Positions 1 to 8,813 of a DNA stretch of 64,000 bases are shown piece by piece. Location of the stretch: positions 1,123,501-1,187,500 of the forward strand of contig NZ_CP145905.1 of assembly GCF_036894955.1 (NCBI RefSeq), written 5' to 3'. The DNA is from Paenibacillus sp. KS-LC4. GTDB lineage: Bacteria > Bacillota > Bacilli > Paenibacillales > Paenibacillaceae. The notes under the pieces are model-generated. The model was not told where the DNA came from, did not search any database, and saw only the letters and a program-made list of their open reading frames with translations. Made by a program: the position numbers and the translations under genes. The first letter of the stretch is position 1. Every line of letters begins with the position of its first letter.

Positions 1-2
1 AG

Positions 3-380
3 CGCTACGGCATCGGCAATGATGGAAGCGTCGCGGGAGGAGGAAGGGCCTTTAACCAAGAGCGCTACAGCTATACGACATGGGCGACGGATTTATTCAA
101 GGCCGATTCGAATTATCGAGTTGGACTGCTTTGGGTCATCTATGCGCTCAGCTTCCTGATGTATGTCGGTATTTTCATTCGCTTGCTTGGCGGCATTAAA
201 GCCCGAAGGTATGAGGAAAACACGCTCATTCTCGTCATTTTGGGGTTTATTGGATTTTATTTGCTGTGGGAAATTAAGTCCCGCTATATTTATCCGGTGT
301 ATCCGCTGCTGATTGTGTTATCTTACATGGGCTTTAAGGACGGTTATAAGCATATATGGAAAAAATATTTCCAGAGGTAA
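3..380 (+). CDS. C-terminal end of an integral membrane protein, probably a glycosyltransferase (partial)
   Basis: The reading frame is open from the left edge, so the 5' part of the gene lies outside the window. The visible 125 residues start with a polar stretch and continue into about three hydrophobic segments (around WVIYALSFLMYVGIF, LILVILGFIGFYLLW and YIYPVYPLLIVLSY), with a basic tail. A multi-pass C-terminus with a sequence like SRYIYPVYPLL is common in bacterial GT39/PMT-like mannosyltransferases, where it lies near the membrane-embedded catalytic core. That family assignment is inference; only the membrane topology is directly visible. Confidence 0.5.
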   Translation, partial: RYGIGNDGSVAGGGRAFNQERYSYTTWATDLFKADSNYRVGLLWVIYALSFLMYVGIFIRLLGGIKARRYEENTLILVILGFIGFYLLWEIKSRYIYPVYPLLIVLSYMGFKDGYKHIWKKYFQR

Positions 381-411
381 CGATGTATAAACGGGGAGAG
401 GTGAGCTAAAG

Positions 412-642
412 TTGCGCAGTAAAAAATGTAGTCTTGCTGTGTTTGTCCTCATGCTAAGCTGTACCTTCTTGCTGGCCTCCTGTGAGGCTATTACGGCTCA
501 AGCGATAACCCCGTCGGACGCGGGCTCAAGAGGAAATGGCGGAGCGGGGATGAACATACGACCAGATACAAATGGTATTCCAGGCATAGATGGAAGCAGG
601 GTAGGAAGGAACGGGGATCAAGGAAGAGGCGGCAGGCCTTAA
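412..642 (+). CDS. small glycine-rich lipoprotein
   Basis: A 76-residue protein starting at a TTG codon behind the purine-rich stretch GGGGAGAGGTGAGC. The N-terminus has a basic start (RSKK), a hydrophobic core and a lipobox LLASC, so it should be lipidated and anchored outside the membrane. The mature part is short, rich in Gly, Arg, Asn and Asp, and has no recognisable domain; its GxxG/GNGG runs look disordered. It follows the membrane protein by 31 bp and could be cotranscribed with it. Function unknown. Confidence 0.55.
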   Translation: MRSKKCSLAVFVLMLSCTFLLASCEAITAQAITPSDAGSRGNGGAGMNIRPDTNGIPGIDGSRVGRNGDQGRGGRP

Positions 643-751
643 ACATGCTTTTCAAATAGGTGTTTAGCGAATATGTTTTTGAAAAATAAAGGTATATGCA
701 GAGCTTGTCGGCAGCTTGGCCGGCTATAGCTCTTAGACTGCGACAATACTT

Positions 752-784
752 AAGGGGCTTGCTGAATGGCAGCTCCCTTTTGTT
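752..784 (+). terminator. rho-independent terminator-like hairpin
   Basis: AAGGGGCTTGCTG pairs imperfectly with CAGCTCCCTT around a short AATGG loop and is followed by TTGTTT. It lies in the otherwise empty 643-901 gap after the small lipoprotein gene and before the next lipoprotein, so it would separate the two transcription units. Confidence 0.5.
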
Positions 785-901
785 TATTGAAGTAATGGAG
801 AGGACAATGAAACAATATCCAAATGTTTACGTCTAAATAGCAGAAGGGAAAATTATACGGGTAAGAATCTGAAGCCCTCGTTTTGGGAAGGAGAATCTAT
901 A

Positions 902-1447
902 ATGGACAGCTCCAATCAAATGATACGTACAATGGTAATACTCATGACAATTACTATCTTGATGCTGTTAGTCGGCTGCAAAAACAGCAATGTGCCTGCT
1001 GAATCTATGACTCCCAGTACTGATTCGAGTTTAACACCGAGTTCAACACCGACTTCAACGTTACCTCAAGCACCTTCTAAGACACCAAGTCCGACACAAA
1101 ACGGAGAAACTAAAACATTTATTTATGGTGGACTTAAACTTGAGGTAACAAATGTCTACGAGGTTCGAACCGAAAGCATGAACGATGACGGAGGTAATCC
1201 ACGAGAGTACAGTGTGTTTGTCTGCTATCCCAACGCAACTGTTACCGTATTAACCGCCGATATGAGTGATAGTAATTTCACTGCCGATGGAAAGTCTCAT
1301 GCAAATTGGGGTGTGTTTTTGGCGTCTGGTGAACGGAAAGATATCGTGGACAACATGGATTCATTTAATATCACCCCAGATATACTCGGCATTTATAACC
1401 TCGAATCGAGCAATGAGGTTTTGAAATTAGAGAAAAAAAATGACTGA
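902..1447 (+). CDS. putative lipoprotein with Pro/Ser/Thr linker
   Basis: 181 residues beginning at ATG after GGGAAGGAGAATCTATA. The signal peptide ends in lipobox LLVGC. The next 40 or so residues are a low-complexity Ser/Thr/Pro spacer (TPSSTPTSTLPQAPSKTPSP), typical of Gram-positive surface proteins that hold a domain away from the membrane. The C-terminal 120 residues look like a small beta-rich domain (YGGLKLEVTNVYEV..), reminiscent of DUF4352-like extracellular domains, but this was not confirmed. Likely monocistronic. Function unknown. Confidence 0.6.
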   Translation: MDSSNQMIRTMVILMTITILMLLVGCKNSNVPAESMTPSTDSSLTPSSTPTSTLPQAPSKTPSPTQNGETKTFIYGGLKLEVTNVYEVRTESMNDDGGNPREYSVFVCYPNATVTVLTADMSDSNFTADGKSHANWGVFLASGERKDIVDNMDSFNITPDILGIYNLESSNEVLKLEKKND

Positions 1448-1968
1448 AAAACCTAATGAATGATCTTTTACAAGGTTGAAATGGATTGAACTACCAGCAG
1501 CGTTACCTCAATCCGAACAGTCCGGTCACGTGGGGTATTATGTATTTAGAATTGGAAAGCGGCAAAGCGTTGAAGACATAGAAAGAAGCGATAACCGTAT
1601 TTAGTAAACTAAACACTGAAAAACATTTGAGCAATAAGCTGACACCTGCATGCAACTGGGGTCAGCTTATTTGGCATTCGCTGCGCCCGAGCCTCGTCGT
1701 GCTTCGTCGATGGATATTTCCTCATACCCAACGTAATTGAAGGCCTATATACGATCCAAGGGCAAGTAGGCCGAAGTAAGGGAAATACCACCCATAATAT
1801 AGGTGGTTAAATCTATAATTTGTTAAGTTGTATTGAAATCGCTTACATTCTATAATTATCAAGTAATAGCGTCTTGCCACCTTTACGTCGAGAATAGCTG
1901 CGGCAATTGTTAGTACGGAATAATGGTGTCCAAGTCGATGCAAGGCGTGCTCAGATAGGGGTGAGGTT
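1448..1968. other. 520-bp intergenic region with hairpins and a short coding-like remnant
   Basis: No convincing gene. A 33-codon open stretch at 1480-1581 reads like protein (NYQQRYLNPNSPVTWG..) but has no start or ribosome site, so it may be a remnant. A near-perfect inverted repeat AATAAGCTGAC / GTCAGCTTATT lies at 1633-1671, and a smaller one CCACC/GGTGG near 1789-1808. The last 100 bp should hold the promoter of the downstream response regulator; no clear -35/-10 pair could be chosen. Confidence 0.4.
1633..1671. terminator. strong inverted repeat, possible terminator
   Basis: An 11-bp perfect stem (AATAAGCTGAC with GTCAGCTTATT) plus ACC/GGG at its top. There is no long T-tract on the plus strand (TTGGCATT), so it could end transcription from the upstream lipoprotein region or act as a symmetric protein-binding site. 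Confidence 0.35.
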
Positions 1969-3516
1969 ATGTGGAACGTGCTGTTGGTTGATGATGAGCC
2001 AGGGGTGCTGGAAGGTTTGAAAATGATGATTGATTGGGAAAAATACGGCTTTCAAGTTTGTGGTGAAGCATTAAACGGTCCGGATGCATGGAATTTTATT
2101 AAGGAGCTGCGCCCCGAGTTGGTTTTTACAGACATTCGAATGCCGATAATCAACGGCTTGGAGTTGATTGAGAAGACGAATCGGCTGCTTTCCCGTCCTC
2201 CTAAATTTGTTATTTTAAGCGGCTATGATGATTTTCAATATGCGCTTACAGCAGCACGTCAAAGGGTGGCGGAGTATTTGCTTAAGCCCATCGACGATGA
2301 GGAGATCGAGGCATTATTGATTAAGCTTAACCATCATTTACAAGAGAAGGCCGCGAATGAAAAAAATCGCATGAAACAGCATTATTTTGCTGTCAGCCAT
2401 CTAGTTAACCGTCTCATTCAAGGAGAATATAATACGAATTTAGAGCAGCAAGTCCGCCTATCGTTACAGCTGCAAGAAAAGCCTGGGGAGTTAAGGTGTA
2501 TATTGATTGATACGCTCTCGTTCTCTGTCGATTTGAGGCAACAGGTAAGCGATTTTTTTTCACAGGATATCACGTGTTCCTTCCAAGACAGCATTGGAAG
2601 AACGGGGGTGCTCATTCAATCTTCTTCGAATGCGGATGGGGCGCTTCATGAAAAGGCTCTTCTGCTGCAAACGAATTTGGTGAGTAAGCTGGAGCAGCCC
2701 GTCATTATTGCCATCAGTGATAGAGGTGAAGGGATTCCGTCAATACGAGAGTTATATTTGCAAGCGCTGCAAGTTTGGAAGCAGAAGCGAGCCCAAGGCA
2801 AAAGCGGAGTGTTTTATTTTCACGAGGTCGAGAGGAGAATACAGCGGCATGTCTTATCCAAGCTCAAATTCAGACAGCTGCCGGAGATTGTGGCTGAGGG
2901 AAGCCTCCTGGCAATCGAAAACGGCGTAGAAGAGGCATTTCATTCGATTGCCGCTGGTGAAATGCCGGATATCAAAGTGGCCAGGGCCTATGTAGCCGAT
3001 TTGGAATTGACGATATGCCGGCTTCTGGCCGAAAGAAATGGCAACCCGGATACGTTCATGATGGGGATGGAAAGAGAGCACGGCAGCTTGGGTGGCAAAG
3101 AGGATTACCCCGCTCTGAAGGACTATGTTCGCTGCCTATGCGTGGAGACCGCTAACGTTCTGCATGCGTTAAACCAGCAAAATGAGAATAACACGATATT
3201 TCATATGATTCAGTATGTGGATCGTGAGTATCGAAACAAGCTGCAAATGCATGATTTGGCAAAGCATTTTCATATGAATTCTGCGTACTTAGGGCAATTG
3301 TTCAAGAAGCATACGGGGAAATCGTTCAATGTGTATTTGAATGAGAAGCGAATTGAGGAGGCCAAGCGGCTGTTAAAGCGAACCCAGATGAAAATATCCG
3401 ATGTGGCGCAGCAGGTCGGATACCCGAAGGTAGACTATTTTATTAATAAATTTAAAATGCACACCGGGGTTTTGCCTTCGGTATTTAAAACGGATTTCGA
3501 AAACAGAAAGCGATAG
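1969..3516 (+). CDS. response regulator, CheY-like receiver plus AraC-type DNA-binding domain (YesN family)
   Basis: 515 residues. The receiver domain (1-120) has the acidic pair D8-D9 and the phosphoacceptor D55 in FTDIRMP, followed by LSGYDDFQYA and LLKPID. A long middle region of about 280 residues matches the variable linker of YesN regulators. The C-terminal 100 residues carry two helix-turn-helix units (DLAKHFHMNSAYLGQLFK and ISDVAQQVGYPKVDYFINKF). The next gene is the cognate YesM-type kinase, 19 bp downstream. It should bind as a transcription activator near the downstream sugar importer. Unusually, a second regulator of the same build follows the kinase. Confidence 0.93.
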   Translation: MWNVLLVDDEPGVLEGLKMMIDWEKYGFQVCGEALNGPDAWNFIKELRPELVFTDIRMPIINGLELIEKTNRLLSRPPKFVILSGYDDFQYALTAARQRVAEYLLKPIDDEEIEALLIKLNHHLQEKAANEKNRMKQHYFAVSHLVNRLIQGEYNTNLEQQVRLSLQLQEKPGELRCILIDTLSFSVDLRQQVSDFFSQDITCSFQDSIGRTGVLIQSSSNADGALHEKALLLQTNLVSKLEQPVIIAISDRGEGIPSIRELYLQALQVWKQKRAQGKSGVFYFHEVERRIQRHVLSKLKFRQLPEIVAEGSLLAIENGVEEAFHSIAAGEMPDIKVARAYVADLELTICRLLAERNGNPDTFMMGMEREHGSLGGKEDYPALKDYVRCLCVETANVLHALNQQNENNTIFHMIQYVDREYRNKLQMHDLAKHFHMNSAYLGQLFKKHTGKSFNVYLNEKRIEEAKRLLKRTQMKISDVAQQVGYPKVDYFINKFKMHTGVLPSVFKTDFENRKR

Positions 3517-3535
3517 CAGCAGGGATGGTGTACAA

Positions 3536-5374
3536 ATGAGGGGGAGACGATTCAGATTCGGTACAATCGTGAACGATATTCCTTTAAATTATAAGTTTCT
3601 TCTTATTTTTTTCGTGGGCATTCTTCTGCCGATTATCGTCATTAATCTGCTGTTTATGGATCGGATGGCTGACTTGATTAATTCGCGCGAGGAGCAAAAT
3701 GTTGAAATATCGCTGGAGCGGGCGAGGAAGGATATTGATGATTATATAAACGGCGGGGTGGCGGTCAGCCATGCCTTGTACACCGATAAGACGTTGTATG
3801 AAATGCTGGACCGAACCTATGAAAATCAGGCCGATTTCTATGAAGCGTTCGATGAACAGCTTCGAAACCGGGTGAATAGCTATATACCGGTCAATAATCA
3901 AATTTCACGCATTAGTATTTTTACAGACAATCCATCGATTGTGCCGGGAGGCAACTACCACAAAATCAATGCTAGTGTGCTCAAAAGCGAATGGTACAAA
4001 CAGTGGGAGAAGGCGACGAATCCGGTAATCGTTGCAGCCTATCGCGCAGCTGGAGTGAATGACATGGTTTCAAATGTCCCCTATTTCAGCATCATTGAGC
4101 GTATGAACTACTATGATTCCTACAATAAGTATGACAAGCTGCTTCGAATTGATATCGACCTTAGTAAAATTTACGATGTAATCATGCGGGAAGAGGATTA
4201 TTTGAGTTTGTTCTTGGTCAATGATCAGAATCAAATTATTATGTCTGCCCATAGCGGCTATCAGAGAGGAAATATCGAGGATGCTTACCCTAGCTTTAAG
4301 CTGCCAGAGCCTGACAAGCAAGAAGATATCCATGAGCTGGCAATCGGTAAAGCCAAATATGTGAAGGGATGGCGCTTGATCGGACTTACGCAAGGAACTC
4401 AGGTTTCGAATGCCATGCTCGATATGCGGCTGTTTGTAACGATTTCGGCGGCAGTGGTCAGCTTAATCGCATCTATATTCATCTATATCATGCTCAGATC
4501 ATACAATTACCGGGTGAAGCGGCTGTCCAGACATATGCAGAAGGTGACGAACGAGAAGTTTGAACTGATTCATATGGATGAGGGTCACGATGAAATTGGC
4601 GGCTTGATTCAAAATTTCAACCTGATGACAGCTAGAATCAACTCGCTGATCAACAATGTGTATAAGCTGGAGATTCAGAAAAAAAGTCTGGAGATGGAGC
4701 GGGTACAGGCCGAGTTGAATTTTTTGCAAAGTCAGATGAATCCTCATTTTCTATTTAATACGTTGAACGCCATTCTTGTTGCTTGCACAAAGCACAACTA
4801 TGCAGATGTGACGGATATTATTAAAAGCTTGTCCAAGCTGCTCCGACGATTATTGAGCTGGAAGGAGGACATCGTCTCGCTTCAGGAGGAAATGATGTTC
4901 ATTGAAATGTACCTCAAAATCGAAAAATTTCGTTTTAGAGATAAATTTGAATTCAAATTCGATATTGATGAGGAAGCACTGCGCTATAAAATACCAAAGA
5001 TGAGCATACAGCCACTAGTTGAAAATGCTTGCAAGCATGGCTTACAAGCCTTATACGGGGTAGGAACAGTTAAAATTAGCGCTTCAGTTAATCACCAGCG
5101 TCTCCGGGTCGTAGTCACTGATAATGGAATAGGTATTGAGCCTGACAAGCTGAAGGAAATCATGATAGCTATTCGTAATGAAGACTCGCCCGATATGAGT
5201 ATCGGCATTCGAAATGTGTATCGCAGACTGGAGCTTTATTATAACGAACAGGTGCTTTTCAATATTGTGAGCCACCCGAATGAGGAGACGAGAGTGTCCT
5301 TTGAAATTCCAATAAAGCTGCTCCAGCAGCAAGACAACTTTGAAGGAGGAAAGGGTATAGCACATGACCTATAA
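3536..5374 (+). CDS. sensor histidine kinase, YesM family
   Basis: 612 residues. Transmembrane helix 1 (about 20-43), an extracellular sensing region of about 250 residues, helix 2 (about 298-320), then a HAMP segment. The His-kinase domain has the phosphoacceptor His404 in QMNPHFLFNTLN, the N box PLVENACKHGL, and G boxes TDNGIGI and GIRNVYRRL. This is the LytS/YesM-type architecture. The gene sits between two AraC-type response regulators and overlaps the second by 11 bp, so the three are one operon. The likely signal is extracellular oligosaccharide or the loaded binding protein; this is inferred from the neighbours. Confidence 0.93.
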   Translation: MRGRRFRFGTIVNDIPLNYKFLLIFFVGILLPIIVINLLFMDRMADLINSREEQNVEISLERARKDIDDYINGGVAVSHALYTDKTLYEMLDRTYENQADFYEAFDEQLRNRVNSYIPVNNQISRISIFTDNPSIVPGGNYHKINASVLKSEWYKQWEKATNPVIVAAYRAAGVNDMVSNVPYFSIIERMNYYDSYNKYDKLLRIDIDLSKIYDVIMREEDYLSLFLVNDQNQIIMSAHSGYQRGNIEDAYPSFKLPEPDKQEDIHELAIGKAKYVKGWRLIGLTQGTQVSNAMLDMRLFVTISAAVVSLIASIFIYIMLRSYNYRVKRLSRHMQKVTNEKFELIHMDEGHDEIGGLIQNFNLMTARINSLINNVYKLEIQKKSLEMERVQAELNFLQSQMNPHFLFNTLNAILVACTKHNYADVTDIIKSLSKLLRRLLSWKEDIVSLQEEMMFIEMYLKIEKFRFRDKFEFKFDIDEEALRYKIPKMSIQPLVENACKHGLQALYGVGTVKISASVNHQRLRVVVTDNGIGIEPDKLKEIMIAIRNEDSPDMSIGIRNVYRRLELYYNEQVLFNIVSHPNEETRVSFEIPIKLLQQQDNFEGGKGIAHDL

Positions 5375-6905
5375 AGTACTGTTAATTGATGATGAGCCGG
5401 CCGCTCTGGAAGGTATGCAGCTCTGGATTGATTGGAATAAGCTAGGCTTTGAAATTTGTGGAACGTGCAGCAACGGGCTAGAGGGCTTACAGCAAATTAA
5501 GGAGCAGCTGCCGGATTTGGTCGTGACGGATGTCCATATGCCGATAATGGATGGGCTTGATATGATCGCCGCTTGGCGGCAGCAGCATCTGAAAAAAGTT
5601 AGCTTTGTGATCGTGAGCGGGTACAGCGATTTTAAATATGCACAGCGGGCGATGCGGTATGGAATCAATCATTATTTGCTGAAGCCAATTATTTCGGAAG
5701 AGGCTGAACTGGAAATAGAAGGTATTCACCGAGAGCTGGTACAGGAGGCCGAGAAGCAAAGCTTTGATCAGCTTGCTACATACGAAGAAACGGTTGCTTT
5801 AATCAAAAAATGGTTGACGGAGCAGTCGGTGTCGAACGATTCCGTTCAGGCTGCGCCGCTCATAAGCTTATCTGGCGCAAGGGAAAAATGGAATTTCTAT
5901 CTCGTTCAAGCTGATGCTTTCATGTTCGCTGAATTGAGAGAGACGGTCTTATCGCTGCTGGCCCTAGAGCCGTTTATGTTTGTGATTGATTTGGAGGAAA
6001 ACAGCTTTGGCATCGTTTATGGCTATACGCTCGAAGCGGTTGATGAGGACAGAGCCTGCCTGGTCATCAACGAGCTGATGCGGCGGTATGCGGGGCGGCG
6101 TTTGTTTGTGGCAGCCGGTATGGAAGAGTCATCCTTACTCGATATAGGCAAATGCTTGCGAACAGCGAAGCAAGCGATTGCCTATCTCTTTTACAAAACG
6201 GACTATAATGAAGTTGTTTATTATAGCGATATCCGGGATAAGCCCTTTCATTGTCACTATGATATTCATCTCATGGACGGTATGCTGGGGGCAATTGAGA
6301 TGCTTCACAAATCAAGCTTTCGGGAGGCTGTACATTCAGCTGCAAGCAGCTTCCGAGAGAAGCTTATTGCCCCAGATATCGTGAAAAAAATCGTCATTCA
6401 TCTGTTATATAGAATCATTGAATATGTACGGGAGACTGTTGATACGCCAGCCGAAGCTCTGCTCGAAAAATACAGTATTTCGGAAATATCGAGCTCTGTG
6501 CTCCATATCAATGATCTTTTGAATCGGCTCTTAGTATGCGGCGAAGAGAGCATAGAGCTCCTATTACAGGAGCAGACGCAAAAGTCACAGGGCATCGTAC
6601 AGAAAATCAACGATTATATACAAGAGCATTTTCGTGAAAATCTTACGATTAAGCAGCTAGGAGAGGTATTTTATTTAAATCCAGTTTATTTGGGTCAACT
6701 GCTGATGAAGAAGAATGGACTTGGCTTTAATGAATCGCTCCATGACCTTCGGATCGCTGAGGCAGTAAGCCTGCTTGAGCAGAATAAGCTGAAAAATTGC
6801 GATATCGCGGAGCGTGTCGGCTACAGCAATTACAGTCATTTTCTAAAGGAGTTTGAAAAAAGATGGGGAACGTCTCCGAGCAAGTATAAAAACAATAAGT
6901 TATAA
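5364..6905 (+). CDS. second response regulator with AraC-type domain (YesN family)
   Basis: 513 residues. The receiver has D9-D10 and phosphoacceptor D56 in VVTDVHMP, then VSGYSDFKYA and LLKPII. The C-terminal AraC domain (about 415-513) ends with CDIAERVGYSNYSHFLKEFEKRWG. It overlaps the kinase gene by 11 bp, suggesting translational coupling, and it directly precedes the sugar-binding lipoprotein gene. It is clearly related to the first regulator but diverged in its middle region. It may be the direct activator of the importer while the first regulator acts elsewhere; this is inference. Confidence 0.92.
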   Translation: MTYKVLLIDDEPAALEGMQLWIDWNKLGFEICGTCSNGLEGLQQIKEQLPDLVVTDVHMPIMDGLDMIAAWRQQHLKKVSFVIVSGYSDFKYAQRAMRYGINHYLLKPIISEEAELEIEGIHRELVQEAEKQSFDQLATYEETVALIKKWLTEQSVSNDSVQAAPLISLSGAREKWNFYLVQADAFMFAELRETVLSLLALEPFMFVIDLEENSFGIVYGYTLEAVDEDRACLVINELMRRYAGRRLFVAAGMEESSLLDIGKCLRTAKQAIAYLFYKTDYNEVVYYSDIRDKPFHCHYDIHLMDGMLGAIEMLHKSSFREAVHSAASSFREKLIAPDIVKKIVIHLLYRIIEYVRETVDTPAEALLEKYSISEISSSVLHINDLLNRLLVCGEESIELLLQEQTQKSQGIVQKINDYIQEHFRENLTIKQLGEVFYLNPVYLGQLLMKKNGLGFNESLHDLRIAEAVSLLEQNKLKNCDIAERVGYSNYSHFLKEFEKRWGTSPSKYKNNKL

Positions 6906-6947
6906 AGTTTTTAGGGTTAAAACTATAATTAAGCAATAGTCGAGAAA

Positions 6948-6961
6948 TGAAAGCGCTTTTA
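6948..6961. promoter_or_regulatory. candidate cre site (CcpA operator)
   Basis: TGAAAGCGCTTTTA fits the catabolite-responsive element consensus TGWAARCGYTWNCA except at one position near the end, and has the palindromic core AAAGCGCTTT. It lies 80 bp before the start of the sugar-binding lipoprotein gene, where CcpA repression of a carbohydrate importer would be expected. Confidence 0.5.
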
Positions 6962-7028
6962 TAATGTAGAGAGGTTACATGCAAGGGATGATTCTTCGTG
7001 TAGCTAAAATAAGATGGAGGTGCTTTAC

Positions 7029-8723
7029 ATGGGGGGCAAGTCCAAATCGCTGTTTCGGCTCAGCATGATTATGCTGTTGTCGCTAAGCGTGGTTCTGTCG
7101 GGATGCAGCGGAAATAATAGTGGAGCAAACACCGGCAAAGGCAACAACTCTGGAGCAGCGGCAGCAGGCGGAGATGGAACGGCAAAAGTGGAGCCGTTTG
7201 AAATTAGCTTCTATATCGGGGAAGCCGGCCAGCAGCCGACACCTGATAATAAGGTGTATAAGAAGATCAAAGATGAATTGGGAGCAACTCTTAATTTTGA
7301 ATTTCTCGCTGGTGACAGTGAGCAAAAACTCGGCGTAATGATCGCAGGTTCAGATTTTCCAGATGTTATGACCTCCAATACGAAGCTGGTCACTGCAGGA
7401 GCCCTTATTCCGCTTGAGGATCTCATCGAAGAGCATGCTCCTAATCTTAAGGCGCATTATGCAGACTTCTGGAACATGATGAAGGATCCTACCGACGGAC
7501 ATATTTATACTTTGCCTAACTATGGCGTATTTAACGGGAAAGTAAACAGCACCTGGTATTCAGGGCCTGCATTCTGGATACAGAAGGAAGTATTGAAGGA
7601 ATTCAATTATCCGAAAGTCAAAACGCTTGACGAGTATTTTGATCTGATTGCCAAATACAAAGAAAAATACCCGACGATTGACGGCAGTCCGACCATCGGA
7701 TTCGAGATTTTGAACAGCGATTGGAGAAACTGGGGCTTGTTCAACGCTCCGCAGCATTTAATCGGGCATCCGAACGATGGCGGAGTTGTTGTAAAGGATG
7801 GAGTAGCGGAAATATTCTCGAATAAAGATTATGCCAAAAGGTATTACCAGAAGCTTAATGAAATCAATAGCCTTGGACTTCTTGATAAAGAGACTTTCAC
7901 GCAGAACTATGACCAATACATGGCTAAATTGTCAAGCGGTACGGTTCTGGGGATGTTCGATCAGCACTGGAATTTCCAAGCGGCAGAGGACTCCTTGACT
8001 ACCCAAAAGAAAGAAAATAGAACCTATGTAGGCTTGCCTTTGGTTTACGATACGAGCATTAAGGATTATTATCGCGACCTTGGTGCGCTTAATTTAAACA
8101 ATGGCTTCGGTATTACTGTTAATGCGAAGGACCCGGTAAAAATTATTAAATTCATGGATGCTCTTATGACGGAGGAATGGCAAAAAACGTTCTCATGGGG
8201 CTTTGTAAACGAAGACTACATCGTCAATGAGAATGGCCGATTCATGAAGACGCAAGAGCAGCGTGATAATTTCTCAGATGCAACTTGGAAATTAGCAAAC
8301 AAAGCGGATACCTTATTTAAGTTTTTGCCTAAGACTGAAGGCAGCTTCAGCGACGGCAACTCTACGGATGGGGCAGCTCAGCCTGAGGAATATCAAGCAG
8401 GTCTGAAGGACTTCGACAAAGAGGTATTAGCAGCTTACGGCTTTAACAGCTATGTGGACTTCTTCAGCGAGCCGCCAGCAAACCCGATTTATTATCCGGC
8501 TTGGAGCATTGATTTAGTAGATGGCTCAGATGCGAAAATCGCAAATACGAAGCTGAATGAACTATCTTCTAAATTCCTTCCAAAAGCTATTTTGGCAAAA
8601 CCGGCCGATTTTGAGCAGGTATGGAATGAGTATACCGCTGAGATTGGAAAAACCAATGTTAAGGCGTATGAAGATCGAATCAATACAATCATTCAGCAAA
8701 GAATTAAGGATTGGAGCAAATAA
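7029..8723 (+). CDS. extracellular sugar-binding lipoprotein of an ABC importer (LplA-like)
   Basis: 564 residues from the ATG at 7029. This start is chosen because GGAGGTG lies 7 bp upstream; an ATG at 7014 overlaps that ribosome site. The signal peptide ends in lipobox VLSGC (lipidated Cys26), then a Gly/Asn/Ala-rich linker. The remainder has the size and features of the long (about 500-560 aa) family 1 binding proteins that partner with LplB/YtcP permeases in Paenibacillus. Two matching permeases follow, but no ATPase gene, as is normal for importers using the shared MsmX-type ATPase. Substrate probably an oligosaccharide; unproven. Confidence 0.88.
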   Translation: MGGKSKSLFRLSMIMLLSLSVVLSGCSGNNSGANTGKGNNSGAAAAGGDGTAKVEPFEISFYIGEAGQQPTPDNKVYKKIKDELGATLNFEFLAGDSEQKLGVMIAGSDFPDVMTSNTKLVTAGALIPLEDLIEEHAPNLKAHYADFWNMMKDPTDGHIYTLPNYGVFNGKVNSTWYSGPAFWIQKEVLKEFNYPKVKTLDEYFDLIAKYKEKYPTIDGSPTIGFEILNSDWRNWGLFNAPQHLIGHPNDGGVVVKDGVAEIFSNKDYAKRYYQKLNEINSLGLLDKETFTQNYDQYMAKLSSGTVLGMFDQHWNFQAAEDSLTTQKKENRTYVGLPLVYDTSIKDYYRDLGALNLNNGFGITVNAKDPVKIIKFMDALMTEEWQKTFSWGFVNEDYIVNENGRFMKTQEQRDNFSDATWKLANKADTLFKFLPKTEGSFSDGNSTDGAAQPEEYQAGLKDFDKEVLAAYGFNSYVDFFSEPPANPIYYPAWSIDLVDGSDAKIANTKLNELSSKFLPKAILAKPADFEQVWNEYTAEIGKTNVKAYEDRINTIIQQRIKDWSK

Positions 8724-8745
8724 GACATTTGTTTGAGAATCAGCA

Positions 8746-8775
8746 AGAGGTAAGGCATGAATTATGCCTTCCTCT
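8746..8775 (+). terminator. attenuator-like hairpin between binding protein and permease genes
   Basis: AGAGGTAAGGCAT pairs with ATGCCTTCCTCT around a five-base loop and is followed by a pyrimidine run TTTCT. In the middle of a transport operon such a hairpin is expected to reduce expression of the permeases relative to the binding protein and to protect the upstream mRNA. Confidence 0.6.
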
Positions 8776-8813
8776 CTTTCTGAAATAAAGGCTTGTGGGG
8801 AGAGCGGGACTGA

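Noticed and set aside
1480..1581. 33-codon protein-like stretch after the second lipoprotein
   Set aside because: No start or ribosome site and no recognisable family; kept only as a possible remnant.
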